NCBI GenBank assembly: GCA_964353015.1
Contig: CAYGUA010000023.1
Coordinates: forward strand, 25,084-89,083
Origin: JAMZMI01 sp964353015
GTDB taxonomy: Bacteria > Bacteroidota > Bacteroidia > Cytophagales > Cyclobacteriaceae
Length of the DNA stretch: 64,000 nt
Reading direction: 5' to 3'
A program made the position numbers and the translations under genes. Of this stretch, positions 44,066-53,214 are shown piece by piece. The notes beneath the pieces are model-generated. The model was given only the letters and a program-made list of their open reading frames with translations. It was not told the origin of the DNA and ran no database searches. How positions within the stretch are numbered: position 1 is the stretch's first letter; each line of letters begins with the position of its first letter.

Positions 44066-44920
44066 ATGGAAGAACAAGTAGTAGAAGGAGTAACCCAACA
44101 AGTAGACAAAGTAATAGATATCTCAGCCATGCTTATGGGCTATCTAATGGATTATGGTCCAAAAGTAATTTTAGCCATCCTCACTCTGGTAATCGGGCTT
44201 TGGGTTATCAATGCAGTGACACGCACATTGGGTAAAATAATGACCAAAAGAAATTTTGACCCATCTCTTACACCATTCCTCAAAACACTTTTCAACATGA
44301 TGCTGAAGGTGATGCTTTTCATTTCCGTTTTCAGCATGGTGGGCATTGAAGTAACCAGCTTCATTGCTGTTCTTGGTGCAGCAGGTTTGGCAATTGGTTT
44401 GGCACTCCAGGGAACCCTTCAAAATTTCGCTGGTGGGGTGATCATCTTACTTTTGAAACCATTCAAAGTAGGTGATGTGATTGACGTAAAAGGTTACCTG
44501 GGAACTGTCAAATCCATTCAGATCTTCTATACATTGATCAATACTTTTGATAAAAAACTTATTTACATGCCAAATGGTAGTTTGGCAAACTCCGATCTAA
44601 CCAATCTATCTCAGGAAGAAGACAGAAGATCGGACTGGATGTTTGGAATCGCCTATGGCGATGATTCTGACAAAGCCAAAGAAGTATTGGCTAAGTTGAT
44701 TGCAGAAGATGAGCGAATTCTAAAAGATCCTGAACCATTTATAGCGATGCATTCACTGGGCGATAGTTCAGTGAATTTCGTGGTTAGGGCATGGACCAAA
44801 GCGGCTGATTTGTGGCCTGTACATTTCGATATGAATGAAAAAGTTTATAAAACCTTTGCCAAGGAAGGACTCAACATTCCATTTCCACAAATGGATGTGC
44901 ACGTTCACAATCAAAAATAA
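44066..44920 (+). CDS. mscS: small-conductance mechanosensitive channel
   Basis: This 284-residue inner-membrane channel has three membrane helices (about 27-48, 68-90 and 94-125). The third carries the Gly/Ala-rich pore lining VLGAAGLAIGLALQGTLQNFAGG. The cytoplasmic beta domain (LLKPFKVGDVIDVKGYLGTVKSI, IYMPNGSLANSDLTNLS) and alpha/beta vestibule complete the MscS fold. It opens when the membrane is stretched by osmotic downshock. A terminator follows the stop. Confidence 0.93.
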   Translation: MEEQVVEGVTQQVDKVIDISAMLMGYLMDYGPKVILAILTLVIGLWVINAVTRTLGKIMTKRNFDPSLTPFLKTLFNMMLKVMLFISVFSMVGIEVTSFIAVLGAAGLAIGLALQGTLQNFAGGVIILLLKPFKVGDVIDVKGYLGTVKSIQIFYTLINTFDKKLIYMPNGSLANSDLTNLSQEEDRRSDWMFGIAYGDDSDKAKEVLAKLIAEDERILKDPEPFIAMHSLGDSSVNFVVRAWTKAADLWPVHFDMNEKVYKTFAKEGLNIPFPQMDVHVHNQK

Positions 44921-44942
44921 TTTTAGGAAATTTCAAATGATG

Positions 44943-44974
44943 AAAAGTCTGTGCTATCACGCAGACTTTTTTTA
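44943..44974 (+). terminator. rho-independent terminator of mscS
   Basis: AAAAGTCTG (44943-44951) pairs with CAGACTTTT (44962-44970), followed by further T residues. It starts 22 nt after the mscS stop and precedes the convergent transporter gene. Confidence 0.8.
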
Positions 44975-44985
44975 TGCCTGAGAGA

Positions 44986-45855
44986 TTATTTTGACTTGGA
45001 TACAGTTCGAGCACTCGCAATGATGACAGTAACTAAAATGAGTAAGCCGCCAATATAAGTACGGTCGGCTGGCACCTCTGATAACACTACAAAGCCTATG
45101 ATGGTACCCAACAATGGTGTAAGTGCACTAATGATACTAACCGTACTTATACTGAAATACCTGAAACTCAACACAAATAAGGTATGCCCTGCTGCTGTTG
45201 TAAACAGCCCTAAAATCAATAAAGGTTGCCAGCTTGCACTGATTAATTGGCCTTTTTCAAAATCAAGAAAGAAGAAAACGGGCCAAAACAAAGCGGTAAT
45301 TATCAAAAGCTGATAAAACATAAGCGTAACACCTGATTGGTCAGAAATCTGTTTTTTCAAAAGAATGTTGCGAATAGAATATGTCACTGCTGAAAATATA
45401 CCGATAATGATTCCTAGTGTGAAATCATTTTTAACGCTAAATTCGGGTGCGAGCATGGCCACTCCAGCAAAAGCTATTAGCCCCAAGATCAAACTGCTTT
45501 TTTCAAATTTGACTTTAAGCATCAGCGGCTCCAGCAAAGAAGTAATAACCGGATAGGTGAAAAGTGACAACATGCCAACAGCTACGCTTGAAAGCTTCAA
45601 AGCGTAGAAATAGGAAATCCAATGTATGGCTAGAAAGATGGAACTTGTAAACAACAGCCAGAAAGATTTCCCTCGTCCTATCCTCATTCCAAAACCACCA
45701 AATCTCAAAACAAGATATAAGGCAACTGATCCGATTGCACATCGGATCCAGATTATAACTGGAACAGGCAGGTCAATATATCGCCCCAATGTGCCAGAAC
45801 TGGACATAATCAAGATTGCCAGACCAAGCTGTAAAAATTGTGAGCCTTGATTCAT
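44986..45855 (-). CDS. EamA/DMT-family transporter
   Basis: This 289-residue membrane protein has ten predicted helices arranged as two EamA repeats (about 8-135 and 150-285). The first shows FYALKLSSVAVGMLSLFTYPV and the second FSISTVSIISALTPLLGTIIGF, the conserved helix 4/9 region of drug/metabolite transporters. Relatives export amino acids or small metabolites; the substrate is unknown. It is divergent from the deacetylase-family gene, with 77 bp between the starts. Confidence 0.9.
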   Translation of the reverse strand: MNQGSQFLQLGLAILIMSSSGTLGRYIDLPVPVIIWIRCAIGSVALYLVLRFGGFGMRIGRGKSFWLLFTSSIFLAIHWISYFYALKLSSVAVGMLSLFTYPVITSLLEPLMLKVKFEKSSLILGLIAFAGVAMLAPEFSVKNDFTLGIIIGIFSAVTYSIRNILLKKQISDQSGVTLMFYQLLIITALFWPVFFFLDFEKGQLISASWQPLLILGLFTTAAGHTLFVLSFRYFSISTVSIISALTPLLGTIIGFVVLSEVPADRTYIGGLLILVTVIIASARTVSKSK

Positions 45856-45918
45856 TTCCGAAAGTTAGTTTTTCTTCAGTCTTTAAAGGTTTTCAATCCA
45901 AACTTCTTATCCCGTATT

Positions 45919-45926
45919 TAAGTTTG
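45919..45926 (+). promoter_or_regulatory. -7 promoter element of deacetylase-family gene
   Basis: TAAGTTTG fully matches TAnnTTTG. The predicted transcript start is near 45931, 2 nt before the ATG at 45933. The longer frame beginning at 45816 would start upstream of the promoter and inside the divergent gene, so it is rejected. Confidence 0.55.
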
Positions 45927-45932
45927 TATGCT

Positions 45933-46835
45933 ATGCTCAAAATTGCCTGGTCACCAATTTACAATCATCCATTACCACCAAAACATCGTTTTCCTATGCG
46001 GAAATACGATCTCTTACCTGAGCAACTCATACATGAAGGAACTATTTCATCTGAAAATCTTTTCAGCCCAAAATTGTTGTCAGAAAATGACATTCTCACA
46101 GTGCACCATCGAATATATTGGCAGAAACTAAAAACAATTAGTCTTAGTAAAGCGGAAATAAGAAGGAGTGGTTTTCCAGTCACTGATGATTTGATAATCA
46201 GAGAAAGAATCATCGCCGAGGGAACAATTGAAGCGGCTATTTATGCAAAGAGGTTTGGTGTTGCCATGAATATTGCGGGTGGAACCCATCACGCTTACAC
46301 GGATAGGGCCGAAGGTTTTTGTTTGCTCAATGATCAGGCAATTGCTTCAAGATATTTACTAAATCATGGACTCGCTAGGAGGATATTGATCGTAGACCTG
46401 GATGTGCATCAAGGAAATGGAACAGCAGAAATATTCCAAAACGAACCATCGGTGTTCACATTCAGCATGCATGGAGAAAAGAATTATCCCATGAAAAAGG
46501 AAACATCAGATTTGGATGTTCCCCTTGCTGATAAAACGGAAGATGCTGAATATCTAAAACTTTTGGATTTTCACCTGAAAAGCATTTTGGACATGTTCCA
46601 ACCAGATTTTATGTTTTTTCAGGCGGGTGTTGATATTTTGGAAAGTGACAAACTGGGCAGACTTGCATTGACCCTGAACGGATGCAAGAGCCGTGATCAA
46701 ATGGTTCTTTCAATAGCTAAAAATAAGAATATCCCTATTGTGGTGTGTATGGGTGGCGGATATTCTGAAGATATCAGGATAATTCTTGAGGCGCACGCCA
46801 ATACATTTAGGCTGGCGCAGGATATGTTTTTTTGA
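45933..46835 (+). CDS. histone deacetylase-family hydrolase
   Basis: This protein of about 300 residues has the arginase/deacetylase fold. Motifs in order are AWSPIYNHPLPPKHRFPMRKY, GGTHHAYTDRAEGFCLLND (catalytic His pair), LIVDLDVHQGNGTA (metal-binding Asp and His), FQAGVDILESDKLG (second metal Asp) and VVCMGGGYS. Bacterial members hydrolyse acetylated amines such as polyamines or acetoin-related compounds; the substrate here is unknown. The ATG at 45933 gives the standard family start and follows a full -7 box at 45919-45926. Confidence 0.9.
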   Translation: MLKIAWSPIYNHPLPPKHRFPMRKYDLLPEQLIHEGTISSENLFSPKLLSENDILTVHHRIYWQKLKTISLSKAEIRRSGFPVTDDLIIRERIIAEGTIEAAIYAKRFGVAMNIAGGTHHAYTDRAEGFCLLNDQAIASRYLLNHGLARRILIVDLDVHQGNGTAEIFQNEPSVFTFSMHGEKNYPMKKETSDLDVPLADKTEDAEYLKLLDFHLKSILDMFQPDFMFFQAGVDILESDKLGRLALTLNGCKSRDQMVLSIAKNKNIPIVVCMGGGYSEDIRIILEAHANTFRLAQDMFF

Positions 46836-46941
46836 TAGCGACAATCAGGACAACTATGGTTACAGTCTTTTATTAATTTTCAAAAACCATAGAAAACAAA
46901 GGAATACCTTCGCGAAATAGTTGGATTTATAGAATTAGAAG

Positions 46942-47862
46942 ATGGATAGAGATTACGACCGCATTATACAGGAAATACATCAGGAGCTGGCTGATTTTGA
47001 AGATGATGGAAAAGTGGCTGATTATATCCCCTACCTTGCTCAAATTGATAGAAACAAGTTTGGAATTTGCCTTACAACCTTAGATGATCAACAACACAAA
47101 GTAGGTGACGCGGATGAGAAGTTTTCTATCCAAAGTGTTTCGAAGGTTTTGTCTCTTGCCATGGTTTTTAGCCAATTGGATGATAAAGTTTGGGATCGGG
47201 TAGACGTGGAACCATCTGGCAATGGTTTCAACTCAATCATTCAACTTGAATATGAAGACGGCTATCCAAGAAATCCATTTATCAATGCGGGTGCCATTGT
47301 CATTGCTGATATGCTTGTGAGCATGCTAGATAATCCTAAAGTTGAGTTTCTAGAATATGTTCGTGGGTTATGCAGCAATGATGACATAAATTATAATGAG
47401 CAAGTCGCATTGTCTGAAAAGAGTGTCGGCCATGCAAATTCATCTTTGGCATATATGATGAAAGCCAAGGGAAATTTGGTGAATAGTGTAGAAGAAGTTC
47501 TTGATTTTTACTTCTGGCAATGCTCAATTGAAATGACCTGCATTGAACTGTCACAAACCTTCCTAAATTTTGGAGAAACAGACATACCATTTGGTTTTGG
47601 CAAATACATGCTCACAGCTAGCCAATCTAGAAGAATGAATGCATTGATGCTAACCTGTGGATTTTACGATGAATCTGGTGAATTTGCATTCGAGGTTGGA
47701 CTACCTGGAAAAAGTGGTGTCGGTGGAGCAATTGTGGCAATCAATCCTTTAAGATATTGTGTCAGTGTTTGGAGTCCGCCTTTGAATAAAAAAGGTAACT
47801 CAAATAAAGGCATGAAAGCCCTTGAAATGTTAACAACAAAACTAGGCAGATCAATTTTCTAA
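46942..47862 (+). CDS. glsA: glutaminase
   Basis: This 306-residue enzyme converts glutamine to glutamate and ammonia. It is a serine-dependent glutaminase of the beta-lactamase-like fold, with the SxxK pair Ser65-Lys68 in FSIQSVSKVLSL, then NPFINAGAI, an Asn/Tyr-containing SLAYMMKAKGN, and GLPGKSGVGGAIVA near the C-terminus. Length and motifs match single-domain bacterial GlsA. It is cytoplasmic. It is not linked to the glnII/amtB group, which lies 8 kb away on the other strand. Confidence 0.95.
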   Translation: MDRDYDRIIQEIHQELADFEDDGKVADYIPYLAQIDRNKFGICLTTLDDQQHKVGDADEKFSIQSVSKVLSLAMVFSQLDDKVWDRVDVEPSGNGFNSIIQLEYEDGYPRNPFINAGAIVIADMLVSMLDNPKVEFLEYVRGLCSNDDINYNEQVALSEKSVGHANSSLAYMMKAKGNLVNSVEEVLDFYFWQCSIEMTCIELSQTFLNFGETDIPFGFGKYMLTASQSRRMNALMLTCGFYDESGEFAFEVGLPGKSGVGGAIVAINPLRYCVSVWSPPLNKKGNSNKGMKALEMLTTKLGRSIF

Positions 47863-47899
47863 ACTCTATTCACGAAAATCCTGAAAAAAGAGAATTTCA

Positions 47900-48562
47900 T
47901 CAAATCTCCCCATTCCACTCCGCGTAAAACTGCCTTAGATACAGCTCCATAAATTGATGACGCTCCTCTGCTATTTTTCTTCCTGATTTTGTATTCATTC
48001 GATCCTTCAATAGCAATAGCTTTTCATAAAAATGATTGATCGTAGGTGCAGTACTTTTCTTGTACTCTTCTTTGGTCATGTTCAGATTGGGTGGAATCTC
48101 AGGATTGTAGATCTCCCTATTTTTGAAACCTCCATAATTGAAAGTTCTGGCAATCCCTATCGCACCAATCGCATCCAGACGATCCGCATCCTGGATTACA
48201 TCCAACTCTGGTGACTTGAAACTTTGCTTTTGATTACCTCCTTTAAAAGAAATATTCTCAATGATCGCCACCACATGATCTATCACTTGTTGATCCACTC
48301 CCACTGAACCAAGAAATGCTTTCGCCTTTTGTGGACCGATGCTTTCATCACCTCCGTGAAATTTACTATCTGCAATATCATGGAGTAATGCTCCCAATTC
48401 CACAACTAACAAATCGACCTTTTCCTCTAATGCGATGTTTTTGGCCAACTTCCAAACACGCTCAATGTGCCACCAGTCATGTCCTCCTTCAGCATTTTGC
48501 AATTGATTTTTTACGAAAATTATGGTTGCCGAAATCAGCGAATTTTCTTGCTCTGTGTTCAA
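47900..48562 (-). CDS. HD-domain phosphohydrolase
   Basis: This protein of about 220 residues belongs to the YedJ-like HD family. It has GGHDWWHIERVWKLA (first metal histidine), LGALLHDIADSKF (the HD pair) and DVIQDADRLDAIGAIGIART (the final Asp). Relatives hydrolyse phosphate esters of nucleotides; the substrate is unknown. No ATG is available. The frame opens at a TTG at 48604 inside the helicase gene, but the TTG at 48562 gives the usual family length and is preferred. It is the last gene of a helicase-HD pair. Confidence 0.88.
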   Translation of the reverse strand: MNTEQENSLISATIIFVKNQLQNAEGGHDWWHIERVWKLAKNIALEEKVDLLVVELGALLHDIADSKFHGGDESIGPQKAKAFLGSVGVDQQVIDHVVAIIENISFKGGNQKQSFKSPELDVIQDADRLDAIGAIGIARTFNYGGFKNREIYNPEIPPNLNMTKEEYKKSTAPTINHFYEKLLLLKDRMNTKSGRKIAEERHQFMELYLRQFYAEWNGEI

Positions 48563-48587
48563 TGTGGTGTTTATTTGAAAGCCAGTA

Positions 48588-50483
48588 TCAATACAAATAC
48601 TCAAAAGCGCTATGATAAAATCCGCGATTTTGCATGTCGCCGATTAGTTTATCAAAGAAATTGTTAGAACTTAATGTGGCTGAATCACCAACCATCATCA
48701 AAAGATATCGTGCACGTGTCATGGCCACATTCATGCGACGAATATCTCCTAAAAAGCCGATTTCACCATTTTCATTGCTTCGCACCAAGGACATCATTAT
48801 TACATCACGTTCTTGCCCTTGAAAGGCATCAACAGAATTGATTGTGATATTCCCCTGAAGTTCTTTATGCCATGCATAATGCATGGTTTTAGCGTTTAGC
48901 AGCTCGGTCTGAGCCTTGTATGGAGCTATAATTCCAACAGACAATTGCGCGAACAAACCTTCATTTTCAGTGATGAGCTGATCCAACCTTTGAAGCACAA
49001 ATTGAGCCTCTTCTTCATTGTAGGTAGAGAGCGTTTCAATATTTTTCTTTTCTTCATAGCCACAACCTGCGGTATCAATAAAAGATACTGGGAAATCAAA
49101 AAGTTGACGTCTTTGGTTGATCAATTCGCCTGATTTTAGTTTTCCTCCGTAGAAAAAATCATTTGAAAAAGTCATGATTTGGGGATGCATTCGATACTGC
49201 GTTTCCAGCATTGTATCAATCTGATAAGCCTTGATCGTTCTTTCGAAAATGGTATCCGCCAATCCGCCCTTTTCTGCCTCTTTGGACTTTACAGTTGGTG
49301 GGAGCTGCCAATGATCTCCAGCCATGATGACCTTTTGGGATCGCATCAACGGAATCCATGATGCTGGCTCCAGCGCCTGAGAGGCTTCATCTATGAACAC
49401 AGTTTTAAATTGCCTGTTGTGCATATAACTATTATTGGCGCCCACCAAAGTACAGGCGATCACTTCAGCTTTATTGAGCTCATCAAAAATCATATGCCCT
49501 TCAAGCAGCTTCGCCTCCTCTCTCAGATTTCTTGACTCATCAAGCATCAACCTCCGCTGTTCACGCTCTATTCGGCCAAAATTTCTTTTGTATTTCATCC
49601 CAATCGAACGCATTTCTTCAGACTTCTTCCTCAGCTCTCGAAGCATTTTGGAATCGGAATGTTGTGAAAGGCGTGCATCCATTGTCGTGCTGATAACCGC
49701 CTCGGTGACCCTTGCCGGATGACCAATTCGCAATACCCGTGTACCCTGTTCTGTTAATTTCTCAGCCAATAAATCAACGGCAGCATTACTTGAAGCGCAG
49801 ACGAGCACCTGCTTTTCCTCAGATACTTTATCACGAATGGCTTGTACGAGTGTGGTAGTTTTTCCTGTTCCGGGTGGCCCATGTACCAGCGCAAGATCCT
49901 GAGCTTCACGCACCCGATTCAACGCATGATTTTGACTTTCATTCAATCCGGGAAATGTGATTGGATGTTTTGAAACGAAATGTGGTTCAGCATCACCAAG
50001 TAGAATCGGCATCAACTCAAACACCCTTCCTGTAGTGGTTTTGGAAAGCGTTTTTACCGTTTTTTCCATTTCCTCATAGGTGCTTTCATCAAAAAGCAAA
50101 TTCACTCCCAACTTGCCATCATCTATCCAATCGGGCGGCTCTTCACTGTTGAGCATCAGCGTCATCTTGTGCTGATTCATCCGCATCACAATGCCAGATG
50201 CAGACAATAATTTTTTATCATCCTGCAAAAACAAACTAACAGATGATCCAGCTTGAAATAAATGACGCTGATCCAGACCTGAAGTTCTTTCTATCTGGAA
50301 AACCCATTTCTCTCCGGTTCCTAAATATGATTGATTGATTGAAACCGGAAACCAGGTTACTCCATCCTTCTTTCTATCCTGAAGCGAGCGATTATTGATT
50401 TTAGCTTCGTATTGTTTCCTATCCTCCTCTCTCTCAATTTTTATTAATCTGAGAAGATTCAGAAAGTGGTCCGTATACTTCAT
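48588..50483 (-). CDS. IGHMBP2-type superfamily 1 DNA/RNA helicase
   Basis: This 631-residue SF1B helicase has an N-terminal beta domain (about 1-170). The motor motifs follow: Walker A VHGPPGTGKTTTLVQ, motif II IDEASQALEPASW, motif III AGDHWQLPPT, motif IV QYRMHPQIMTFSN, motif V SVDAFQGQERDVIMMS and motif VI NVAMTRARYLLMMVG. The order and spacing are those of the UPF1/IGHMBP2 family, widespread in Bacteroidota as single cytoplasmic proteins. A TerB-like gene is 3 nt upstream. Its role in RNA or DNA handling is not defined by sequence. Confidence 0.93.
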   Translation of the reverse strand: MKYTDHFLNLLRLIKIEREEDRKQYEAKINNRSLQDRKKDGVTWFPVSINQSYLGTGEKWVFQIERTSGLDQRHLFQAGSSVSLFLQDDKKLLSASGIVMRMNQHKMTLMLNSEEPPDWIDDGKLGVNLLFDESTYEEMEKTVKTLSKTTTGRVFELMPILLGDAEPHFVSKHPITFPGLNESQNHALNRVREAQDLALVHGPPGTGKTTTLVQAIRDKVSEEKQVLVCASSNAAVDLLAEKLTEQGTRVLRIGHPARVTEAVISTTMDARLSQHSDSKMLRELRKKSEEMRSIGMKYKRNFGRIEREQRRLMLDESRNLREEAKLLEGHMIFDELNKAEVIACTLVGANNSYMHNRQFKTVFIDEASQALEPASWIPLMRSQKVIMAGDHWQLPPTVKSKEAEKGGLADTIFERTIKAYQIDTMLETQYRMHPQIMTFSNDFFYGGKLKSGELINQRRQLFDFPVSFIDTAGCGYEEKKNIETLSTYNEEEAQFVLQRLDQLITENEGLFAQLSVGIIAPYKAQTELLNAKTMHYAWHKELQGNITINSVDAFQGQERDVIMMSLVRSNENGEIGFLGDIRRMNVAMTRARYLLMMVGDSATLSSNNFFDKLIGDMQNRGFYHSAFEYLY

Positions 50484-50486
50484 AGA

Positions 50487-50882
50487 CTACTTTCTAAGAT
50501 ATTTTTGTATGGTGGATTTTAGCGAGTCTTTGTCTGCAGATATCTGCGGATCGCTATAGATTTTTAGTAAGAGTTCGAGAAGCACATCTTCACTGTAGCC
50601 AAGTTTGCTGGCAAGTTTGGCACAAAAACTAAGCTCTTCTTTATATAGTCGCCCATCGATTTTCATCAATTTCACAATGCTGTAGATATACTCGTACTTT
50701 TCATCATTAGAGAGCGTATCCAGATCCTCAATCAATGTAGGATCTTCAAAGCATGCGCTGATATCATCAGAAGACATACCATTAGCCTTACCAATTTGTT
50801 TGATCAAATCGATTTCATCCTGAACTACAACGCCATCTATTTTGGCTAGTTGTACCAGTAAATTCAGGTGTGTCCTGGACAT
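50487..50882 (-). CDS. TerB-like protein
   Basis: This helical protein of about 131 residues has the TerB/DjlA N-terminal-like pattern: two repeats built on LLVQLAKIDGVVVQDEIDLI and SIVKLMKIDGRLYKEELSFC, each with an acidic metal-binding-type corner. The open frame extends to 51017, but the ATG at 50882 starts the domain (MSRTHLNLL), and the longer version would overlap the divergent AcpH gene. A minus-strand TAATTTTG lies near 50970, about 90 bp from the start. Probably cytoplasmic; function unknown. Confidence 0.78.
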   Translation of the reverse strand: MSRTHLNLLVQLAKIDGVVVQDEIDLIKQIGKANGMSSDDISACFEDPTLIEDLDTLSNDEKYEYIYSIVKLMKIDGRLYKEELSFCAKLASKLGYSEDVLLELLLKIYSDPQISADKDSLKSTIQKYLRK

Positions 50883-50999
50883 ATTTGTAGAATTCCCTTC
50901 GATAATCTTATATGTTTTAGGCGGAACTATCGGATTAATTACTAAACTTAGTTTAAAAACTGAGATGAACAAAATTATAACAAAACAAGGTATTGACAA

Positions 51000-51587
51000 G
51001 TGAATTTTCTGGCACATCTATACTTGTCTGGTGACAATGATCATGTGATGGTGGGAAATTTCATTGGTGATTTCGTGAAGGGTAAGGATTTTGAGTTATA
51101 TGACAATGAAATCAGGCAAGGCATTTTACTTCACAGGGAAATCGACAGCTACACTGATTCACACGACATTGTAAAAGAAAGTAAAAAGCGACTACAGCCA
51201 CAATTTCGCCATTATGCCCCCGTAATAGCAGATGTTTTTTATGACCATTTCCTCTCGGCCAACTGGCATAACTATTCGGATATTCCTTTGATAAAATACA
51301 CGGAAGATTTTTATGAATTGACAGATAATTACAAAGAAATAATCCCTTTTGCAGCCAATAACATGCTGAAATATATGCGGTCAGGAAATTGGCTTTATAA
51401 CTATCAACATGTGGAAGGCATCCATCAGGCGCTTTCCGGAATGTCAAGAAGAACTAAATTTGATTCAAAAATGGAATTGGCATCCAAGGAATTAAAATTG
51501 AATTACGAAGCATATTATGCTGAGTTTGCAGCCTTTTTTCCTGAACTGATTGCACATTCCAAACAATTCTTAAAAGGACTATCATGA
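51000..51587 (+). CDS. acpH: acyl carrier protein phosphodiesterase
   Basis: This 195-residue enzyme removes the phosphopantetheine arm from acyl carrier protein. It has the family start MNFLAHLYLSGDNDH, the HD-like metal residues in IGDFVKGKDF, LHREIDSYTDSHD, and YDHFLSANW. The start codon is GTG at 51000. The next gene, crcB, overlaps by 4 nt, so the two are coupled. Cytoplasmic. Confidence 0.92.
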   Translation: MNFLAHLYLSGDNDHVMVGNFIGDFVKGKDFELYDNEIRQGILLHREIDSYTDSHDIVKESKKRLQPQFRHYAPVIADVFYDHFLSANWHNYSDIPLIKYTEDFYELTDNYKEIIPFAANNMLKYMRSGNWLYNYQHVEGIHQALSGMSRRTKFDSKMELASKELKLNYEAYYAEFAAFFPELIAHSKQFLKGLS

Positions 51588-51961
51588 AGGAATTAATATT
51601 TGTTGGATTAGGTGGGTTTTTGGGAAGTATATCACGCTATGGTCTGGCCCTGTTTGCAATCAAAAATTTTTCAGGTTATTTCCCAACTGCTACGTTTATA
51701 GTCAATCTGGCTGGCAGTCTGATAATTGGCCTATTAGCAGGGTATTTCCTAAAGCAGCAAAATTCACAAGTTTTGTATTTATTCCTCGTCACAGGTTTTT
51801 GTGGTGGCTTCACAACTTTTTCCACATTTTCCCTGGATAATCTCAGATTGATCAAGGAAGAATATTACATGCAATTTTTGATTTATGGATTTGGTAGCTT
51901 ATTTGGTGGATTGATGCTTTGCGCGGCTGGATTCTGGATTGCACACAAATTACTTAACTAA
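51584..51961 (+). CDS. crcB: fluoride exporter CrcB/Fluc
   Basis: This 125-residue membrane protein has four helices and the Fluc signatures GGFLGSISRYGLAL and GFCGGFTTFSTFSLD, including the phenylalanine box of the fluoride pore. It works as a dual-topology dimer that expels fluoride. It overlaps acpH by ATGA. I see no fluoride riboswitch upstream, which fits its position as the second gene of a unit. Confidence 0.95.
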   Translation: MKELIFVGLGGFLGSISRYGLALFAIKNFSGYFPTATFIVNLAGSLIIGLLAGYFLKQQNSQVLYLFLVTGFCGGFTTFSTFSLDNLRLIKEEYYMQFLIYGFGSLFGGLMLCAAGFWIAHKLLN

Positions 51962-52018
51962 AAATAACAGAAACTATTCCCAAAAGAGGCTGCTGGATGA
52001 TAATTGATCAAGACTAAG

Positions 52019-52612
52019 TCAAGCGCCAGAAATAAGATCGCTGAGTTCAGAGCCATCCTCCATGATCATTTCACATCGCTGACCATCAAGTAAATGATAA
52101 TCTTCTTTCAAAATAAAATCAGATTTAGCCTTATTAACAGCGTTATTTGATTCTTGTTTGATCTGTTTCCTTTTAATAGCGGCCACAAAATTCTTCACTT
52201 CACTGATACTTTTCAGCAACAAAGGTGGCACCAGCATTGGCTTATCATTGTCATCCTTTGCCACCATAGTAAAATAGCAGGTATTCGTATGCTTGACAGA
52301 ATGTGTTTTTACATTTTCGGCTATTACTTTGATACCAACCACAAGTGATGAATTGCCCACATGATTCACAGTTGCGGTAAGCGAAACAAGTTCTCCAACT
52401 TCTACCGGCTGCAAAAACTCAACTTGATCAACAGTTACTGTGACACAATAACTCCCTGCATGTTTACTTGCGCAGGCATAAGCTGCCTTATCCATGAGTG
52501 ACAGCAAAATACCCCCATGGATTTTCCCTCCAAAGTTGGCATAAGAAGGAATCATGAGTTCGGTCAATATCGTTTTTGAAAAATCTACTGGAAGGGCTTC
52601 CATATCAGTCAT
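52019..52612 (-). CDS. acyl-CoA thioesterase (hotdog fold)
   Basis: This 197-residue YciA/BFIT-type thioesterase has the hotdog motif GGKIHGGILLSLMDKAAYACA followed by DQVEFLQPVEVGELVSL and a NTCYFTMVA strand. It hydrolyses acyl-CoA esters; chain preference is unknown. The last 60 residues are an unusual Lys/Asn-rich and acidic extension. Its start overlaps the end of the upstream unknown exported protein by 8 nt. Confidence 0.9.
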   Translation of the reverse strand: MTDMEALPVDFSKTILTELMIPSYANFGGKIHGGILLSLMDKAAYACASKHAGSYCVTVTVDQVEFLQPVEVGELVSLTATVNHVGNSSLVVGIKVIAENVKTHSVKHTNTCYFTMVAKDDNDKPMLVPPLLLKSISEVKNFVAAIKRKQIKQESNNAVNKAKSDFILKEDYHLLDGQRCEMIMEDGSELSDLISGA

Positions 52613-53048
52613 TTAAATATCCTACCATATCGCCAGTATTTTGTCTGCATTTTTTGATTCGGCGATTCAAAATCAACTTCCAAAATGGTGACCTTGTGAA
52701 AATCAATTTGAGATTCACATTCAAGTTATTTGAAAATTGCTCATCAACTGGAATACTACCCGGGATGCCAATGGGTTGAAAAACATATTCAAATCCCATC
52801 TTGCGAGTTGCTTCCATTGCACAAGGATTGCCGTAAAGAATGCCGTTCAAGTCATTTTTGAAAATATAATCGATCTGTTTGCGCTTTGGTCGATTTTTAT
52901 AGGTGTTCATTTCCTTTCGGGAATCCACATTTTCCGTTGGCATATAGTCCCTCAGATTGTCTGTTTTCTTTGTCTGCTGTGCACAGGCAAAATTTAAACA
53001 AACAAATGTGGCGGCAGTAAAAATTACTATTGGTACTATCCTGTTCAT
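52605..53048 (-). CDS. exported protein of unknown function
   Basis: This protein of about 147 residues has a signal peptide (about 1-23, ending NFACAQQ). The mature part is basic, with DYIFKNDLNGILYGNPCAMEA in the centre and no named motif. The frame opens at TTG 53051, directly followed by the ATG at 53048, which is used. It overlaps the thioesterase gene. Likely periplasmic or outer-membrane linked. Confidence 0.72.
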   Translation of the reverse strand: MNRIVPIVIFTAATFVCLNFACAQQTKKTDNLRDYMPTENVDSRKEMNTYKNRPKRKQIDYIFKNDLNGILYGNPCAMEATRKMGFEYVFQPIGIPGSIPVDEQFSNNLNVNLKLIFTRSPFWKLILNRRIKKCRQNTGDMVGYLND

Positions 53049-53214
53049 CAACTGTAAATCTGTGCCTAAGATAAGTTATCTTCTATTAATCCTAATCTAC
53101 TTCCATGTGCTCTTCTCTCAGATAAGCAATTTTTGATTGCAATGAGCTTTGGCATTGTTAGCCTTATCGGATTGATATAAATATCTTTACGACCGAAAAT
53201 TTAATATTGACAGA

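Noticed and set aside
45816..45932. 39-codon N-terminal extension of the deacetylase-family protein
   Set aside because: It overlaps the divergent EamA gene, precedes the promoter and does not resemble the family.
51584..51961. Fluoride riboswitch for crcB
   Set aside because: crcB overlaps acpH by 4 nt, and no riboswitch-like sequence was seen before either gene.
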